Assembly: GCF_000269605.1 (NCBI RefSeq)
Contig: NZ_AKCI01000001.1
Coordinates: forward strand, 1,240,001-1,304,000
DNA from: Scardovia wiggsiae F0424
Lineage (GTDB): Bacteria; Actinomycetota; Actinomycetes; Actinomycetales; Bifidobacteriaceae
DNA: 64,000 nt
Direction of reading: 5' to 3'
A model generated the notes under the pieces. That model saw only the letters and a list, made by a program, of their open reading frames with translations. It was not told the origin of the DNA and searched no databases. A program made the position numbers and the translations under genes. Positions within the stretch are counted from its first letter, which is position 1; each line of letters opens with the position of its first letter. Shown in pieces: positions 34,336 through 43,660 of the stretch.

Positions 34336-34364
34336 CTGCATGGCTGGCCCCCATAAGCGTTTCC
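34336..34364 (-). repeat. Copy 1 of a shared ~29-bp upstream motif
   Basis: On the minus strand it begins GGAAACGCTTATGG and ends with CATGCAG. It matches copy 2 (38730-38758) at 23 of 29 positions by my count. It lies 90-118 bp upstream of the alpha-galactosidase start. A looser third copy is at 57466-57494. All three are upstream of minus-strand genes. Confidence 0.4.
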
Positions 34365-34412
34365 ACTGTTTTCCTTCTGCCACTATATAAGCTGAGCTAA
34401 CGATACGGAAGG

Positions 34413-34455
34413 TTACTTTCCCTGCCCGGGCGTGGCACGGTACAAGGGAAAGTAA
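34413..34455 (-). terminator. Hairpin after tadA
   Basis: TTACTTTCCCT (34413-34423) and AGGGAAAGTAA (34445-34455) are a perfect 11-bp inverted repeat; the 21-nt loop contains GCCCGGGC. It begins 11 bp after the tadA stop on the minus strand. No U-run follows, so it may be a processing or stability element instead of a terminator. Confidence 0.45.
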
Positions 34456-34466
34456 AGCCAGACCGA

Positions 34467-34964
34467 TTAGCATGGACTGCCGGGATGATGCCGGGAGCGC
34501 GGGCGGTGCTGTTCAAAAAAACTGTTGAGCAGCCGGGAGCATTCCTCTTCGCGGATGCCGCCTGTAACCTGCGGATGCGCCCCGATATGCGGGTCGCGGG
34601 GGATGTCCCACACAGACCCGCAGGCACCCATCTTAGGGTCCCACGCACCGAAAACGATACTGCCTACATGGGCGCTGACAGCTGCGCCCGCGCACATGGG
34701 GCACGGTTCAAGGGTCACAACTAAAGTAAATTCTGCCAAATTCCAGGACCCATTGACGGCGGCGGCAGCACGGATAACTTCGATTTCAGCGTGGGACAGC
34801 GGGTCGCCTTCCTGCTCACGCCTGTTATAAGACCGCGCGGCTATTGCACCATCCCTGTCAAGCATCACAGCGCCCACAGGGACATCTGCGTTCTTCCCAG
34901 CCTCGCGGGCGCAGCGCAGCGCCTCTCCCATTGCTGTAGCCAGCGCTTCTCTGTTGATGCCCAT
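34467..34964 (-). CDS. tadA: tRNA-specific adenosine deaminase
   Basis: Predicted 165-residue zinc deaminase converting A34 to inosine in tRNA-Arg(ACG), needed for decoding CGN codons. The catalytic motif HAE is at residues 58-60 (SHAEIEVI), and the zinc cysteines Cys88 and Cys91 are in PCPMCAGA. ALSHVGSIVFGAWDPKMGACGS-like residues downstream (FGAWDPKMGACGSVWD) match TadA rather than cytidine deaminase. An AGGCGGG ribosome site precedes the ATG at 34964. It is a single gene upstream of the alpha-galactosidase cluster; neighbours tell nothing more. Confidence 0.93.
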   Translation of the reverse strand: MGINREALATAMGEALRCAREAGKNADVPVGAVMLDRDGAIAARSYNRREQEGDPLSHAEIEVIRAAAAVNGSWNLAEFTLVVTLEPCPMCAGAAVSAHVGSIVFGAWDPKMGACGSVWDIPRDPHIGAHPQVTGGIREEECSRLLNSFFEQHRPRSRHHPGSPC

Positions 34965-35118
34965 ATCCCGCCTGACTGTATCTGCAATAACTTACAGCAC
35001 CAGTATAAGACACCGGCATGGAGAGGATGGTATGGATGGATCGGGGGCGGGACCGTGAACGCCTTCAATCAGGTATCTTCCGGAAGGGAATGCCTTATTA
35101 TTGTTGTTTGCGCAATTG

Positions 35119-35415
35119 TTATTGTTTGCGCCTGCGTGATATGCCGCTGCCCAGCCGCTTAAAATGCTGTTCAAGGACCAGGGCTGCAGAAAACAGCTCC
35201 GCAGGAGTGGCTTCCAAAGCCGTGCACAGCTGCCATATCTTATCGAGGCTCACTGATTTTTCGCCGCGCTCCACGCGCCCAACGTACGACCTGTCCATTT
35301 GAGCCGAAAGTGCAAGATCCTCCTGGCTCATATTCTTTCTTTCGCGGAATTTCCGGATAGCCCGACCAAAAGAAAGCCTCTTAATATAAGCATCGTTCGC
35401 TTTCATGCGGTTCAT
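35119..35415 (-). CDS. XRE-family small helix-turn-helix regulator
   Basis: Predicted 98-residue DNA-binding protein: GRAIRKFRERKNMSQEDLALSAQMDRSYVGRVERGEKSVSLDKIWQLCTAL is a complete Cro/C1-type HTH (about residues 15-68), followed by a short helix and a very basic tail (RRRKQ). Such one-domain proteins include restriction controller proteins and phage-type repressors, but no restriction or phage gene is adjacent. The ATG at 35415 starts just before the domain; GGACGG upstream is a weak ribosome site. The gene end contains a short direct repeat, GCGCAAACAA twice within about 30 bp (35098-35128). Confidence 0.82.
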   Translation of the reverse strand: MNRMKANDAYIKRLSFGRAIRKFRERKNMSQEDLALSAQMDRSYVGRVERGEKSVSLDKIWQLCTALEATPAELFSAALVLEQHFKRLGSGISRRRKQ

Positions 35416-35522
35416 CGTCCGTCCGAATCGGCGAGATATCAACGGATTATAAGCCGTAAATCTAAAAACAGCCTGTGAACTTCCCGGCTGTCCCGTGCCG
35501 CTCTCTAGCCTATGCCGTGACG

Positions 35523-35528
35523 TATCAT
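35523..35528 (+). promoter_or_regulatory. -10 element (TATCAT) for probable leaderless upp
   Basis: TATCAT lies exactly 6 nt before the ATG at 35535. The region between has no ribosome site. Confidence 0.45.
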
Positions 35529-35534
35529 AAAAGT

Positions 35535-36179
35535 ATGACTATGCATCTTACAGTTCTGGATCATCCGCTGGTAGACCACAAACTTACTGTCCTGCGGGAT
35601 AAAAATACGCCATCCAATATTTTCCGCGAGCTGGTCAGCGAGCTGGTGACCCTTGAAGCATACGAGGCGACCCATGACCTTGCCGTTGAAGACCGGCCTA
35701 TTGAGACCCCTGTAGCATCTGCAACGGGAAGGCATCTTGCCGGCCCCAGGCCGATGGTCGTGCCTATACTCCGTGCCGGGCTGGGCATGCTCGACGGCAT
35801 GACACGCCTGCTGCCCACAGCCGAAGTTGGCTTCCTCGGCATGCGGCGCGATGAGAATACGCTTGATATCATCACTTATGCAAACCGTCTGCCCGATGAC
35901 CTGACTGACCGCCAGTGCTTCCTGCTTGACCCGATGCTCGCAACAGGCGGGACACTTGTTGCTGCAATCAAATACCTCAAAGAACGCGGCGCCAAGGATA
36001 TTACCGCCATTGACATCCTTGCCGCCCCGGAAGGGCTGGACCGCCTTGAAAAGGAAGTGGACCCGTCCATAGACTTCAAAGTGGTCGTCTGCGCGGTGGA
36101 CGAAAAGCTTAACGATAAAGCGTATATCATCCCTGGCCTGGGCGACGCCGGCGACCGCCTGTACGGGCTGGCAGAGTAA
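35535..36179 (+). CDS. upp: Uracil phosphoribosyltransferase
   Basis: Predicted 214-residue enzyme of pyrimidine salvage making UMP from uracil and PRPP. The PRPP-binding motif is [35 protein letters not shown] is also characteristic, and the uracil-contacting end is [17 protein letters not shown] chose ATG 35535 ([18 protein letters not shown] is the family's normal N-terminus); the frame runs back to 35475. No ribosome site, but TATCAT at 35523-35528 fits a leaderless transcript. It is followed by sdaA after 78 bp. Confidence 0.96.
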   Translation: MTMHLTVLDHPLVDHKLTVLRDKNTPSNIFRELVSELVTLEAYEATHDLAVEDRPIETPVASATGRHLAGPRPMVVPILRAGLGMLDGMTRLLPTAEVGFLGMRRDENTLDIITYANRLPDDLTDRQCFLLDPMLATGGTLVAAIKYLKERGAKDITAIDILAAPEGLDRLEKEVDPSIDFKVVVCAVDEKLNDKAYIIPGLGDAGDRLYGLAE

Positions 36180-36257
36180 CACAGCTCTCCCCTATCGTCC
36201 AGGGCCTGACGGCAGTATGCCCGGCAGCAGTTTTATAAGACCTATATGAGGTGAAAC

Positions 36258-37685
36258 ATGCTCAGCATTTTTGACATGTTCAGCGTGGGCATCGGTCCGT
36301 CGTCATCTCATACTGTAGGGCCTATGCGCGCGGGGAAAGCTTTTTCCGATGCCCTTGTCCGGAAGGGCCTGCTCGGCTCGGTTGCGCGGATACATGTTGT
36401 ACTGTACGGATCGCTGTCGCGCACAGGCAAAGGCCATGGTACAGACCGTGCTGTCGCTGCCGGGCTTGGGGGCTGGGAACCTGAAACCGTTGACCCCGGG
36501 CACGTATTGGCCGTGCTTGACGAGTGCTGCCGGAAGCAGGAAATAACCCTTAATTTCACCCATACGATCCCCTTTTACAGGGAAGACATCGAATTCGACC
36601 TGTGGCGGACCCTTGATTACCATCCTAACGGTATGGAGATGAAAGCCTTCGATTCGTCCGGCAATGAACTTTACAGCGACACAGTCTATTCGGTTGGCGG
36701 CGGTTTTATTATCCACGGCAGTGAGATCAGCGGGGTTTGCTGCAAAACTGCAGAAGGGCAGGGTCCGGCTGCGGTCCCCTACCCTTTCGCTAATGCGGCA
36801 GAACTGGTTGATATCTGCGGGCGCGAATCAAAATCCATTGCTGACATAGTATTGGAAAATGAGCTGGTGTCCCATACGGAAGACGAGATAAAGGACTATA
36901 TCCACAGGGTCTGGCACTTTATGCATGAGTGCATCACAACCGGGTGCCTCAGCGAAGAAACCATACTGCCGGGCGGACTCCGGGTACACCGCCGGGCGCC
37001 GGGCCTTTACAGGGCCCTGGCAAAGACCGGCGATACCGCCATATTCGGAGAAAATAAAGAGCTTATCAGCAGGCCGCTGAGTACAACAAACGGCAGCGTT
37101 ATGGAATGGGTTGACCTGTTCGCGCTTGCGGTCAATGAAGAGAATGCCGGCGGCGGACGGATAGTGACTGCCCCGACAAACGGCGCTGCAGGCATCGTCC
37201 CGGCTGTCCTGCACTACTACTGGTATTTCATTGACAATGCTGACGAGGCAGGTGTAACGGAATTCCTCCTCACTGCCAGCGCTATAGGCTACCTGTTCAA
37301 ACGCAATGCATCCATTTCCGGTGCTGAAGTCGGATGCCAGGGTGAAGTGGGCAGCGCCTGCTCTATGGCTGCCGGCGGCCTGTGTGCAGTCCTTGGCGGA
37401 ACGCCTGCCCAGGTGGAGAATGCTGCCGAAATAGGGATCGAACACAATCTTGGGCTGACCTGCGACCCAGTGGGCGGGCTGGTGCAGATCCCCTGCATTG
37501 AACGCAACGCTATGGCTTCCAATACTGCCGTCAATGCCGCACGTATGGCGCTGCTCAGCAACGGTTCGCATATCGTATCGCTGGATTCCGCAATTGAGAC
37601 AATGCGCCAGACGGGGCATGACATGATGTCGAAGTACCGTGAAACTTCCGAAGGCGGGCTTGCCGTTAACGTTGTTGAATGCTGA
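36258..37685 (+). CDS. sdaA: L-serine ammonia-lyase (iron-sulfur type)
   Basis: Predicted 475-residue single-chain serine deaminase, giving pyruvate and ammonia. The beta-domain N-terminus [24 protein letters not shown] is a family fingerprint. The alpha domain carries [11 protein letters not shown] and [24 protein letters not shown], whose cysteines bind the 4Fe-4S cluster. Normal length for the single-chain form. A GAGGTG ribosome site lies before the ATG at 36258. It is 78 bp after upp and is probably its own transcription unit. Confidence 0.96.
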   Translation: MLSIFDMFSVGIGPSSSHTVGPMRAGKAFSDALVRKGLLGSVARIHVVLYGSLSRTGKGHGTDRAVAAGLGGWEPETVDPGHVLAVLDECCRKQEITLNFTHTIPFYREDIEFDLWRTLDYHPNGMEMKAFDSSGNELYSDTVYSVGGGFIIHGSEISGVCCKTAEGQGPAAVPYPFANAAELVDICGRESKSIADIVLENELVSHTEDEIKDYIHRVWHFMHECITTGCLSEETILPGGLRVHRRAPGLYRALAKTGDTAIFGENKELISRPLSTTNGSVMEWVDLFALAVNEENAGGGRIVTAPTNGAAGIVPAVLHYYWYFIDNADEAGVTEFLLTASAIGYLFKRNASISGAEVGCQGEVGSACSMAAGGLCAVLGGTPAQVENAAEIGIEHNLGLTCDPVGGLVQIPCIERNAMASNTAVNAARMALLSNGSHIVSLDSAIETMRQTGHDMMSKYRETSEGGLAVNVVEC

Positions 37686-37741
37686 AGCCGGTGCGGGCTG
37701 ACCTGACTAGCCGGCTATCCGGCGCGCGCAGGCTGTCCGCC

Positions 37742-38686
37742 CTATTCGACTTCTAAACCGTAGTTTTCTGCCATGCTCCGGATATCAGGGGCGCCGTATC
37801 TGTCAACAAGCTCATGCCAGCGCCGCACATTAGCTTCCCCGAAACGCGCACAACGGCGGGAATACCCCTCAACAGATACGAATACGATGGGATCTGACTT
37901 GCTGTTGAATTTATCCGCATACATGACGATCTCCTGCTCACGGGTAAGCGGCACGTAATCAGCCGCGGGGAGATCCAGATGCTGCCGCTCAACCATATCC
38001 CTGGTCAGCCCAAGGCCTGTATGGTTGCGGGCAAACTGCGCCACCGCTTCATCGGCGCCGGAATCACGCAGATATGTATATCCCAGTATCCCGTGCCGAA
38101 TATAGTCCCTGCGGAAAGTCACAGGATGGGCAGGATCAGCCTCCCTGCCCCCGTACGATCCCAGATCATCGATGACCTGATACGTACCGATGTCGTGGAT
38201 AAGCGCGCCTAGCACGGCCAGGGGAAGGTCAACCGGGCGGCTGCCGTCCGTTGCTGTCCCATAGCCCCCGGCACTTCGGCCCGCAGTATCTTGCCCATAG
38301 GCACCATGCCCTGCAGTGTTCCTGCTTGCAGTACTGTGGCCTGCGGCGCTTCCCCCTGCGATACTTTTGCAGATGCGCTGGGTAAGGAGCGCAACGATTG
38401 CACAATGCGAAGCGATAAGGTCGAATGCCCTGTCGCCCGGCGCCTGATCGCTGTGGAGGCTGAGGGCCCAGCCCAGGGCTTCCTCTGATATCTCAAGCTG
38501 CGGAAGTATATCGTCGAGTATCCGCGTATTCCATGTGCCGCTCCGCGCACCAGGCCAGGGGATACCTGCTCCACCGGTTGCGTCGGCCTCGCCAGCCGCG
38601 CCTGCCTTACCGGCCATTCCTGGCACGCTGGCTGTATTATGCCTGCTGTCCCTGCCGGTTTTCCCCGACCCAAAACCCAAATCCAT
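37742..38686 (-). CDS. HD-domain phosphohydrolase-like protein
   Basis: Predicted 314-residue cytosolic protein. The HD metal-binding core is visible as LASHC-like His upstream (IASHCAIV) and LGALIHDIGTYQVIDDL, then RHGILGYTYLRD, ARNHTGLGLT and a late Asp in YADKFNSKSDPI. Similar proteins are annotated as HDIG-type hydrolases acting on nucleotides or phospho-compounds; the substrate is unknown. Two low-complexity Gly/Ala/Ser-rich inserts (about residues 1-40 and 110-145) interrupt the fold. The ATG at 38686 is preferred over 38722 because TATGAT on the minus strand lies exactly 6 nt upstream (38698-38693), fitting a leaderless transcript. It is convergent with sdaA (56 bp apart). Confidence 0.8.
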   Translation of the reverse strand: MDLGFGSGKTGRDSRHNTASVPGMAGKAGAAGEADATGGAGIPWPGARSGTWNTRILDDILPQLEISEEALGWALSLHSDQAPGDRAFDLIASHCAIVALLTQRICKSIAGGSAAGHSTASRNTAGHGAYGQDTAGRSAGGYGTATDGSRPVDLPLAVLGALIHDIGTYQVIDDLGSYGGREADPAHPVTFRRDYIRHGILGYTYLRDSGADEAVAQFARNHTGLGLTRDMVERQHLDLPAADYVPLTREQEIVMYADKFNSKSDPIVFVSVEGYSRRCARFGEANVRRWHELVDRYGAPDIRSMAENYGLEVE

Positions 38687-38692
38687 ATCCCT

Positions 38693-38698
38693 ATCATA
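38693..38698 (-). promoter_or_regulatory. -10 element (TATGAT) for the HD-domain gene
   Basis: TATGAT on the minus strand, 6 nt before the ATG at 38686. The shared upstream motif (38730-38758) lies 32 nt further up, where an activator or -35-region binding site would sit. Confidence 0.4.
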
Positions 38699-38729
38699 AA
38701 ACGCGCGGAGCACCGGCAGCATTTGCTGC

Positions 38730-38758
38730 CTGCATGTGTGCCGTCCATAAGCGGTTCC
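38730..38758 (-). repeat. Copy 2 of the shared ~29-bp upstream motif
   Basis: On the minus strand it starts GGAACCGCTTATGG and ends CATGCAG, at the same spacing as copy 1 (34336-34364). It is 44-72 bp upstream of the HD-domain start. GGAAC resembles ECF-sigma -35 elements, but no convincing matching -10 is seen. Confidence 0.4.
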
Positions 38759-38965
38759 GGCGGAAATAGGCGGACAGCACAGTTCAAAAATCGTTACCCC
38801 TTATCGTTACCTTTATACTGGATACATAATGTTTTAAAGTGTTCATCAAGCTTAGCGATAGCCTATATGTTACGTTACCGCAGCTTCATAAATTCCACTC
38901 TGTTCAGCGACAACCCGGAGGCTGCCGGCAAAATGCCGCCTGGCATTTACCTCAGGCGGATTGGA

Positions 38966-38971
38966 TAAAAT
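38966..38971 (+). promoter_or_regulatory. -10 element (TAAAAT) for probable leaderless L,D-transpeptidase gene
   Basis: TAAAAT lies exactly 6 nt before the ATG at 38978, with no ribosome site in between. Confidence 0.45.
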
Positions 38972-38977
38972 GGATGC

Positions 38978-39706
38978 ATGATTGGAAAGCCGCATATCAG
39001 GGCCGCCGACTGGCGGGCGCATAAGCACGATTTTGCGGCGCTCGTTGTCGGCATGATAGCGGCAGCGTGCATCATCCTCGGGGCGGCAATAGGCATTATC
39101 CGCCTGTTCCAGTCTTCACAGCAGGGGCGCACCCCCAATGATGCAGGCATAACAACACTAAGCTCGTCAGCCACACCCGGAAATACAGCCCAATCAGCAC
39201 GGTCCGCGAAGCCTGCCCGATCATCCGGATCTGCTGCAAAGACGGCAGAACCGAAGGCGCCGGGCAGAAAAATCGACTGGCATGGCCCAACCGGCGGGGT
39301 GCAGCCGAACCTTGCCGACTACGGCGATCTCTCAATTGACGTAGACCTCAAAAAACAGCGCGTATATGTTAAATCAAACGGCCAGACTATTTACACGATG
39401 ATCGCCAGTACAGGGATGGACAACACTACGCCAACCGGCAATTTTGTAGCAGGCGGGTATGCGCCCAACCCTCGCGGGGCATCTTTCTACAATACTGCGG
39501 AGCGGATGGGCGCGCAGAACTGGATCTGCATCCATGACAATATCCTTTTCCATTCCGTCCCTACTGACATCAACGGCGAATACATCACCAGCGAAGCTGA
39601 AAAACTGGGCAGCCCGGCATCGCACGGCTGTATCCGCCTGAGCATCGCAGACAGCAAATGGCTCTACGACCAGCTCCCCACGGGGACGCCCATCCATATC
39701 TACTGA
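38978..39706 (+). CDS. L,D-transpeptidase (YkuD domain)
   Basis: Predicted 242-residue membrane-anchored cell-wall enzyme. A single N-terminal helix (about residues 20-43) is followed by a Ser/Ala/Pro-rich spacer and the YkuD domain (about 118-242). The active site is complete: FHSVP (His192) and SHGCIRLS with catalytic Cys218 and His216. It makes 3-3 cross-links or attaches stems, or forms a cap on peptidoglycan. The ATG at 38978 has a -10 hexamer at the leaderless spacing. The gene ends right at the edge of the AT-rich defence island, 14 bp from the helicase stop. Confidence 0.92.
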   Translation: MIGKPHIRAADWRAHKHDFAALVVGMIAAACIILGAAIGIIRLFQSSQQGRTPNDAGITTLSSSATPGNTAQSARSAKPARSSGSAAKTAEPKAPGRKIDWHGPTGGVQPNLADYGDLSIDVDLKKQRVYVKSNGQTIYTMIASTGMDNTTPTGNFVAGGYAPNPRGASFYNTAERMGAQNWICIHDNILFHSVPTDINGEYITSEAEKLGSPASHGCIRLSIADSKWLYDQLPTGTPIHIY

Positions 39707-39719
39707 GCACTAAAGTGCT
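39706..39719. terminator. Short hairpin at the host/island junction
   Basis: AGCACT (39706-39711) and AGTGCT (39714-39719) pair around AA, exactly between the convergent stop codons of the L,D-transpeptidase and the helicase. It could be a weak bidirectional terminator or mark the insertion point. Confidence 0.35.
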
Positions 39720-39720
39720 G

Positions 39721-41502
39721 CTATAGGTATCCCGCTTTTCTAAGAAAATTCGCCAACATATTTTCTACCTGGCTTGAACCAGCTCCTGAACTTCTTCCGT
39801 TTCGCTCACCAACTCTGGTAATTATTAAACCTCTTTTTGCCCGAGAAATCGCTACGAAAAAGGTGCTCATTGCCTCTAAAATACTACCCTCTGTATGCTT
39901 ATTGTCCCACCACGAATTTCCCTCAAGACCAATCAGATAAACATATTCATATTCAAGCCCCTTACTCCTATGTATCGTCATAATCGGTACAATACCAATT
40001 CCGCGAAGGGAATCAATAGCCTCCGACCAATCATTCTCAGATATCTCAAGCTCTTGCTTGAAACAATGAATAAATTTTTTACGGCACGATTCCAAAACCC
40101 CTTCCTCCTCATATTGAGGATATGCTTTTTTCAAAACCGCTTTACCCCCTAATGCAGTATCAAGCTTATCAAGCACCTTAAGAGAATTATAGGAGCGCCC
40201 TTCATTACAAATACTGATGCATTTAGAATATACTAGCTCTAATTTTTCAAGTTGCTTATCATCCTCTCTGGCGTCAGGGAGCCCACAAATTCTCATTAAT
40301 TCATTTTCAACATTCCTTCTGATATCATCAGGATCGCTAGGGTTGATACTCAACCTAATTAGATCAATAACTAATCGGGTAAATGGATCATCAAGAAGCA
40401 TCTGGAGCTTAGCTGCATCTTGGGAACGGATATTGAATTGATCCAGTTTTTTCTGAATTTTTGATGTATACTCTCTAACCTTCTTCCGCGTTAAAATACA
40501 AATATTTTCAGGGGCAATACCGGAATTAATTTCCTTTTTTATACTTTCAGCCACTTCGTCTGATTCGATGTCGTCATTCCTTGAACTTAGAACGCAGATA
40601 TTCGTATCATTTCTGTCACCCATTACCCCTGTCTTCGGGCACGGCTGTTTAAGCAAAGGATAAAATTTCCTCTGAAAATCTACTAATGTCTCTGTAGAAC
40701 GATAATTTGCTAAAAGTATATAATCGTTTGGAGAATAGTCATCTTCGAAACATTCAAACGCATCCTGTTTAGCTCCCGCCCATAGCATTATCCTTTGCTT
40801 AACGTCACCAACGGCAGTAATCCTGCTATCAGTATCTTTAAAAACTTTTTTGAGAAAATTATATTGCGCACTTGTCGTATCTTGAAATTCATCAACAAAA
40901 ACATAAGGATAGGTAGCACGAATTGCCCACTTCACGTATGTATTTCCAGTAATGCTACCCGCAAGATAAAATATCATACGAAACGTTAATTCACTTGATG
41001 AACCATCGGAAGGATGTAGCAATTTATTCCATAGCCTTTCCCACTGTCTGGTATTTTCATCCTTCATGTATTGTTCTAATGCCTTATCTATATCCTTCCT
41101 TCTTTTATTATCATCTATAATTTTATAATTATAACTTGGACGTAATTTATCCGGCAGGATATTTAGAAACTGATCAACAAGCTTCTTCGCAAAAGCATCA
41201 AAAGTGTAAGAATCAAACCTCCTATACTCATTGTTTTTGCAGCGCTCCGAAACACGAGCTCTAAGGTTATCTGCTGAACTATTTTTAAAACTTATGGCTA
41301 AGACACGATATGGAGACGGGCAGAGTTCTGTCTGTAACAAATAACATGCTTTTTGAGCTAAAAATTCTGTTTTTCCAGCTCCTGGGCCTGCTGTTACCAC
41401 AACATTATGGTCAAAATCGCGAAGCGCCTTAACGGCTTCCTGCTCAAGTACAATACCACCTACAGTTTCCCAATCACGACTATGCATTTGTATCTTCTCC
41501 AT
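39721..41502 (-). CDS. UvrD/Rep-like helicase, Gabija GajB-like
   Basis: Predicted 593-residue superfamily 1 helicase. Motif I (Walker A) is AGPGAGKT (residues 38-45), motif II DEFQD (204-208), motif III around AVGDVKQRIMLWAG, motif V MTIHRSKGLEYEYVYLIGLE (about 515-535) and motif VI VAISRAKRGL (about 560). The chain is shorter than UvrD because 1B/2B subdomains are reduced. Its start overlaps the end of the OLD nuclease gene by 23 bp, implying coupled translation. In Gabija systems GajB (about 500 residues) is such a helicase next to GajA, an OLD ATPase-nuclease; sensing nucleotide depletion or DNA ends has been proposed. The gene is AT-rich. Whether it is a true Gabija member or a related OLD-helicase pair needs phylogeny. 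Confidence 0.85.
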   Translation of the reverse strand: MEKIQMHSRDWETVGGIVLEQEAVKALRDFDHNVVVTAGPGAGKTEFLAQKACYLLQTELCPSPYRVLAISFKNSSADNLRARVSERCKNNEYRRFDSYTFDAFAKKLVDQFLNILPDKLRPSYNYKIIDDNKRRKDIDKALEQYMKDENTRQWERLWNKLLHPSDGSSSELTFRMIFYLAGSITGNTYVKWAIRATYPYVFVDEFQDTTSAQYNFLKKVFKDTDSRITAVGDVKQRIMLWAGAKQDAFECFEDDYSPNDYILLANYRSTETLVDFQRKFYPLLKQPCPKTGVMGDRNDTNICVLSSRNDDIESDEVAESIKKEINSGIAPENICILTRKKVREYTSKIQKKLDQFNIRSQDAAKLQMLLDDPFTRLVIDLIRLSINPSDPDDIRRNVENELMRICGLPDAREDDKQLEKLELVYSKCISICNEGRSYNSLKVLDKLDTALGGKAVLKKAYPQYEEEGVLESCRKKFIHCFKQELEISENDWSEAIDSLRGIGIVPIMTIHRSKGLEYEYVYLIGLEGNSWWDNKHTEGSILEAMSTFFVAISRAKRGLIITRVGERNGRSSGAGSSQVENMLANFLRKAGYL

Positions 41503-43507
41503 TTTGCTTTAGTATTTCCGAGACTTTACTCACTAACCTTTTTAGAACACCTGGGACATTTTTCTGGAAAGTATCCTCGTCTAGCAATGAAAGGACACGT
41601 ATATGAGTAGCCGGTTTACCACGATTTAAAAATAAATAACGATACCAAACCATATATTTCTTTTGCTCACTATTATATGTCGCACCAACACCTCCTTTTT
41701 TATGTAATACAGCCCGTATAGCATCACGTATCGCATTTTCACCTTCAGTGTTTCGCGGACCTTGCAAGCCTCTAGCCAGCGACTTATATTTTTCCGGGTA
41801 CGCCTCTAACATTAAAAAATCAATATCTAATGGCGCAGAAAAGAAAACACCATACTTTTTTTCCAGATAACCTATCCACTTTTCTATATCTTCCGCAGTA
41901 GCACTATCTCTCGCTTCAAGCTCTGGCAATTCTATAATTTTTCCTGTTACTGGATCCGCATCCGCAAAATCATTATCTAAAAGCTGCAACTGTTCTACAA
42001 TATATACTATTCGTCCCCAGCCACCTCCATAACGCTCCTGATCAAAATCTAGAAGCGTGACATAAGGGATATTTAATCTACGTAGCAATTTCCAAAAATA
42101 GTTGACATGCCGCCCGCCTAAAGGAACAACTGATATTCTCTGGCTGTCGACATTTCCTCCCAGACTCTCCAATACCTTAGGAAGAATTATTTCTTCGCTG
42201 TCTCCTTCCCCTAGAACTACTAAATCAGCAAAATACAGTTCAGGATAAGCCATAATGGCCTCCTTTACATATTTTTGATCCTCTGCATCGCTATTATGAT
42301 CCAAGGTAATCGGTACACAATTTGTGCAAGAGCCCTTATCTAATCTAAAGTAACAAATGCTTTCAGGATCTACTCTTTTCACAATCGAAGAAGAATGTGA
42401 TGTAATAATTACCTGGCATGCTTTTTGGCCTGCAATCTGTTTCAAGCGATTAACCAACTGTCCAAGTAAATGGGGAGCAACATGATTCTCTGGCTCTTCT
42501 ACTGCAATAAGAGTCAAGCAACTAGTAGGCTTATTACGAATAAACATCTTTTGTTTATTCTGGTACTCAAAGTCAATCGCACTCCCGATAAGCGAAAAAT
42601 ATAACAATGATCTCTGTCCATCACTAAAATAATCAATTGTGTAGTCTTTATTATTAATTCCAGGAGAAAAGGTTACCTGGGGGGATTTAACCGTTGACGC
42701 AAAATCAGTTGTCGAAAAACTTAAAGAAGCTTCCTTATACCTGGGATCATTCTCATATCCGCCCCAAGACTCAGTAATAAAATTTCCCAGTTTCTTGGCA
42801 TCCTCCTCATTCATAAATGTATCATTGAGTTCCTTAATTTTCTTCTCAATAATGTTTTTCGTGTCTAGGCTCCAGCCAATCTGCTGGATGCTTTCCTGAA
42901 GAATATTCCTTGAACCACTTCTTAAAAGATCCCCCGGATTCCTAACGGCTGGAATATATATTAAACGTATTCTATTCAGCCTGGTACGCTCCGCCGGTTC
43001 CTTTCTCTCATCTTCCTTCTTAACATTTTCAGGGTTCTTAACAAAATATGTCTTAGAATCAATATCTCCCTCAATTGACGTGCCGAAAGACCACGTAGCT
43101 TCAAGCCGGACCCTTAATATAGGCTCCTTCTCCTCCTTATCAATTACAAAACTATCAAAATATTCAGGGATATCTTCCTTAAAGGAACTTTGTTCAAACC
43201 CAAAAACCGCCTCTATAAACATTTCAATATTCTCAACACTTGAAGGATCCCGATCCTCATCAATATGAAAATCTTCACGAACTAATGCTCTTACCCGCAT
43301 ATCTGTAGAAAAGATTTTAGAGAGAGCAACCAAGGCAGCCGTTTTACCCGATCCATTCGAACCAATAAACGTCGTGCATTCATTAAAATTAATAGTCTGT
43401 TCGCTGCCGAATGACTGAAAATTCTTAATTTTTACTTTTTTCAAATACACAGTAATATCCCTGTCCTTCCCTGAATTACCAGTAGGTTTACGCAATAAAT
43501 CTACCAC
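41480..43507 (-). CDS. OLD-family ATP-dependent nuclease, Gabija GajA-like
   Basis: Predicted 675-residue protein. N-terminal ABC-type ATPase: strand VKIKNFQSFG, Walker A IGSNGSGKTA (residues 48-57), signature FSDGQRS (294-300), Walker B LIAVEEPE (333-340) and H-loop His371 in ITSHSSS. A C-terminal TOPRIM nuclease follows with Glu434 (VLGEGDSEE) and Asp487/Asp489 (LLDFDQE). This domain order with a UvrD-like partner defines class 2 OLD proteins, including GajA of the Gabija anti-phage system. It is about 100 residues longer than typical GajA, mostly at the C-terminus. The start is a GTG at 43507 after GGGGTTGA; an internal GTG at 43450 would give the usual short N-terminus. It diverges from the R-M gene over 153 bp. 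Confidence 0.88.
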   Translation of the reverse strand: MVDLLRKPTGNSGKDRDITVYLKKVKIKNFQSFGSEQTINFNECTTFIGSNGSGKTAALVALSKIFSTDMRVRALVREDFHIDEDRDPSSVENIEMFIEAVFGFEQSSFKEDIPEYFDSFVIDKEEKEPILRVRLEATWSFGTSIEGDIDSKTYFVKNPENVKKEDERKEPAERTRLNRIRLIYIPAVRNPGDLLRSGSRNILQESIQQIGWSLDTKNIIEKKIKELNDTFMNEEDAKKLGNFITESWGGYENDPRYKEASLSFSTTDFASTVKSPQVTFSPGINNKDYTIDYFSDGQRSLLYFSLIGSAIDFEYQNKQKMFIRNKPTSCLTLIAVEEPENHVAPHLLGQLVNRLKQIAGQKACQVIITSHSSSIVKRVDPESICYFRLDKGSCTNCVPITLDHNSDAEDQKYVKEAIMAYPELYFADLVVLGEGDSEEIILPKVLESLGGNVDSQRISVVPLGGRHVNYFWKLLRRLNIPYVTLLDFDQERYGGGWGRIVYIVEQLQLLDNDFADADPVTGKIIELPELEARDSATAEDIEKWIGYLEKKYGVFFSAPLDIDFLMLEAYPEKYKSLARGLQGPRNTEGENAIRDAIRAVLHKKGGVGATYNSEQKKYMVWYRYLFLNRGKPATHIRVLSLLDEDTFQKNVPGVLKRLVSKVSEILKQNGEDTNA

Positions 43508-43660
43508 TCAACCCCTACTGATATCAATAGCCCCTAAGCCAAAAGAACTTGGCAGACAGATAGCCTATGATTGTCTGACTACCAGCAAATGAACACAACG
43601 TATATCCAATCTCCTACTTATCAGTATGCAGACATACACTATTGAAGGAAAGGGAACGTA
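43508..43660. promoter_or_regulatory. Divergent promoter region of the defence island
   Basis: This 153-bp gap must hold promoters for both the OLD nuclease and the R-M gene. An inverted repeat CAGACA (43553-43558)/TGTCTG (43572-43577) with a 13-nt gap lies near the middle and could be an operator that coordinates both. GGAAAGG precedes the R-M ATG. Confidence 0.4.

Noticed and set aside
35098-35128. Direct repeat GCGCAAACAA at the end of the XRE gene as an operator or origin
   Set aside because: Only two copies, partly coding; more likely a local duplication.
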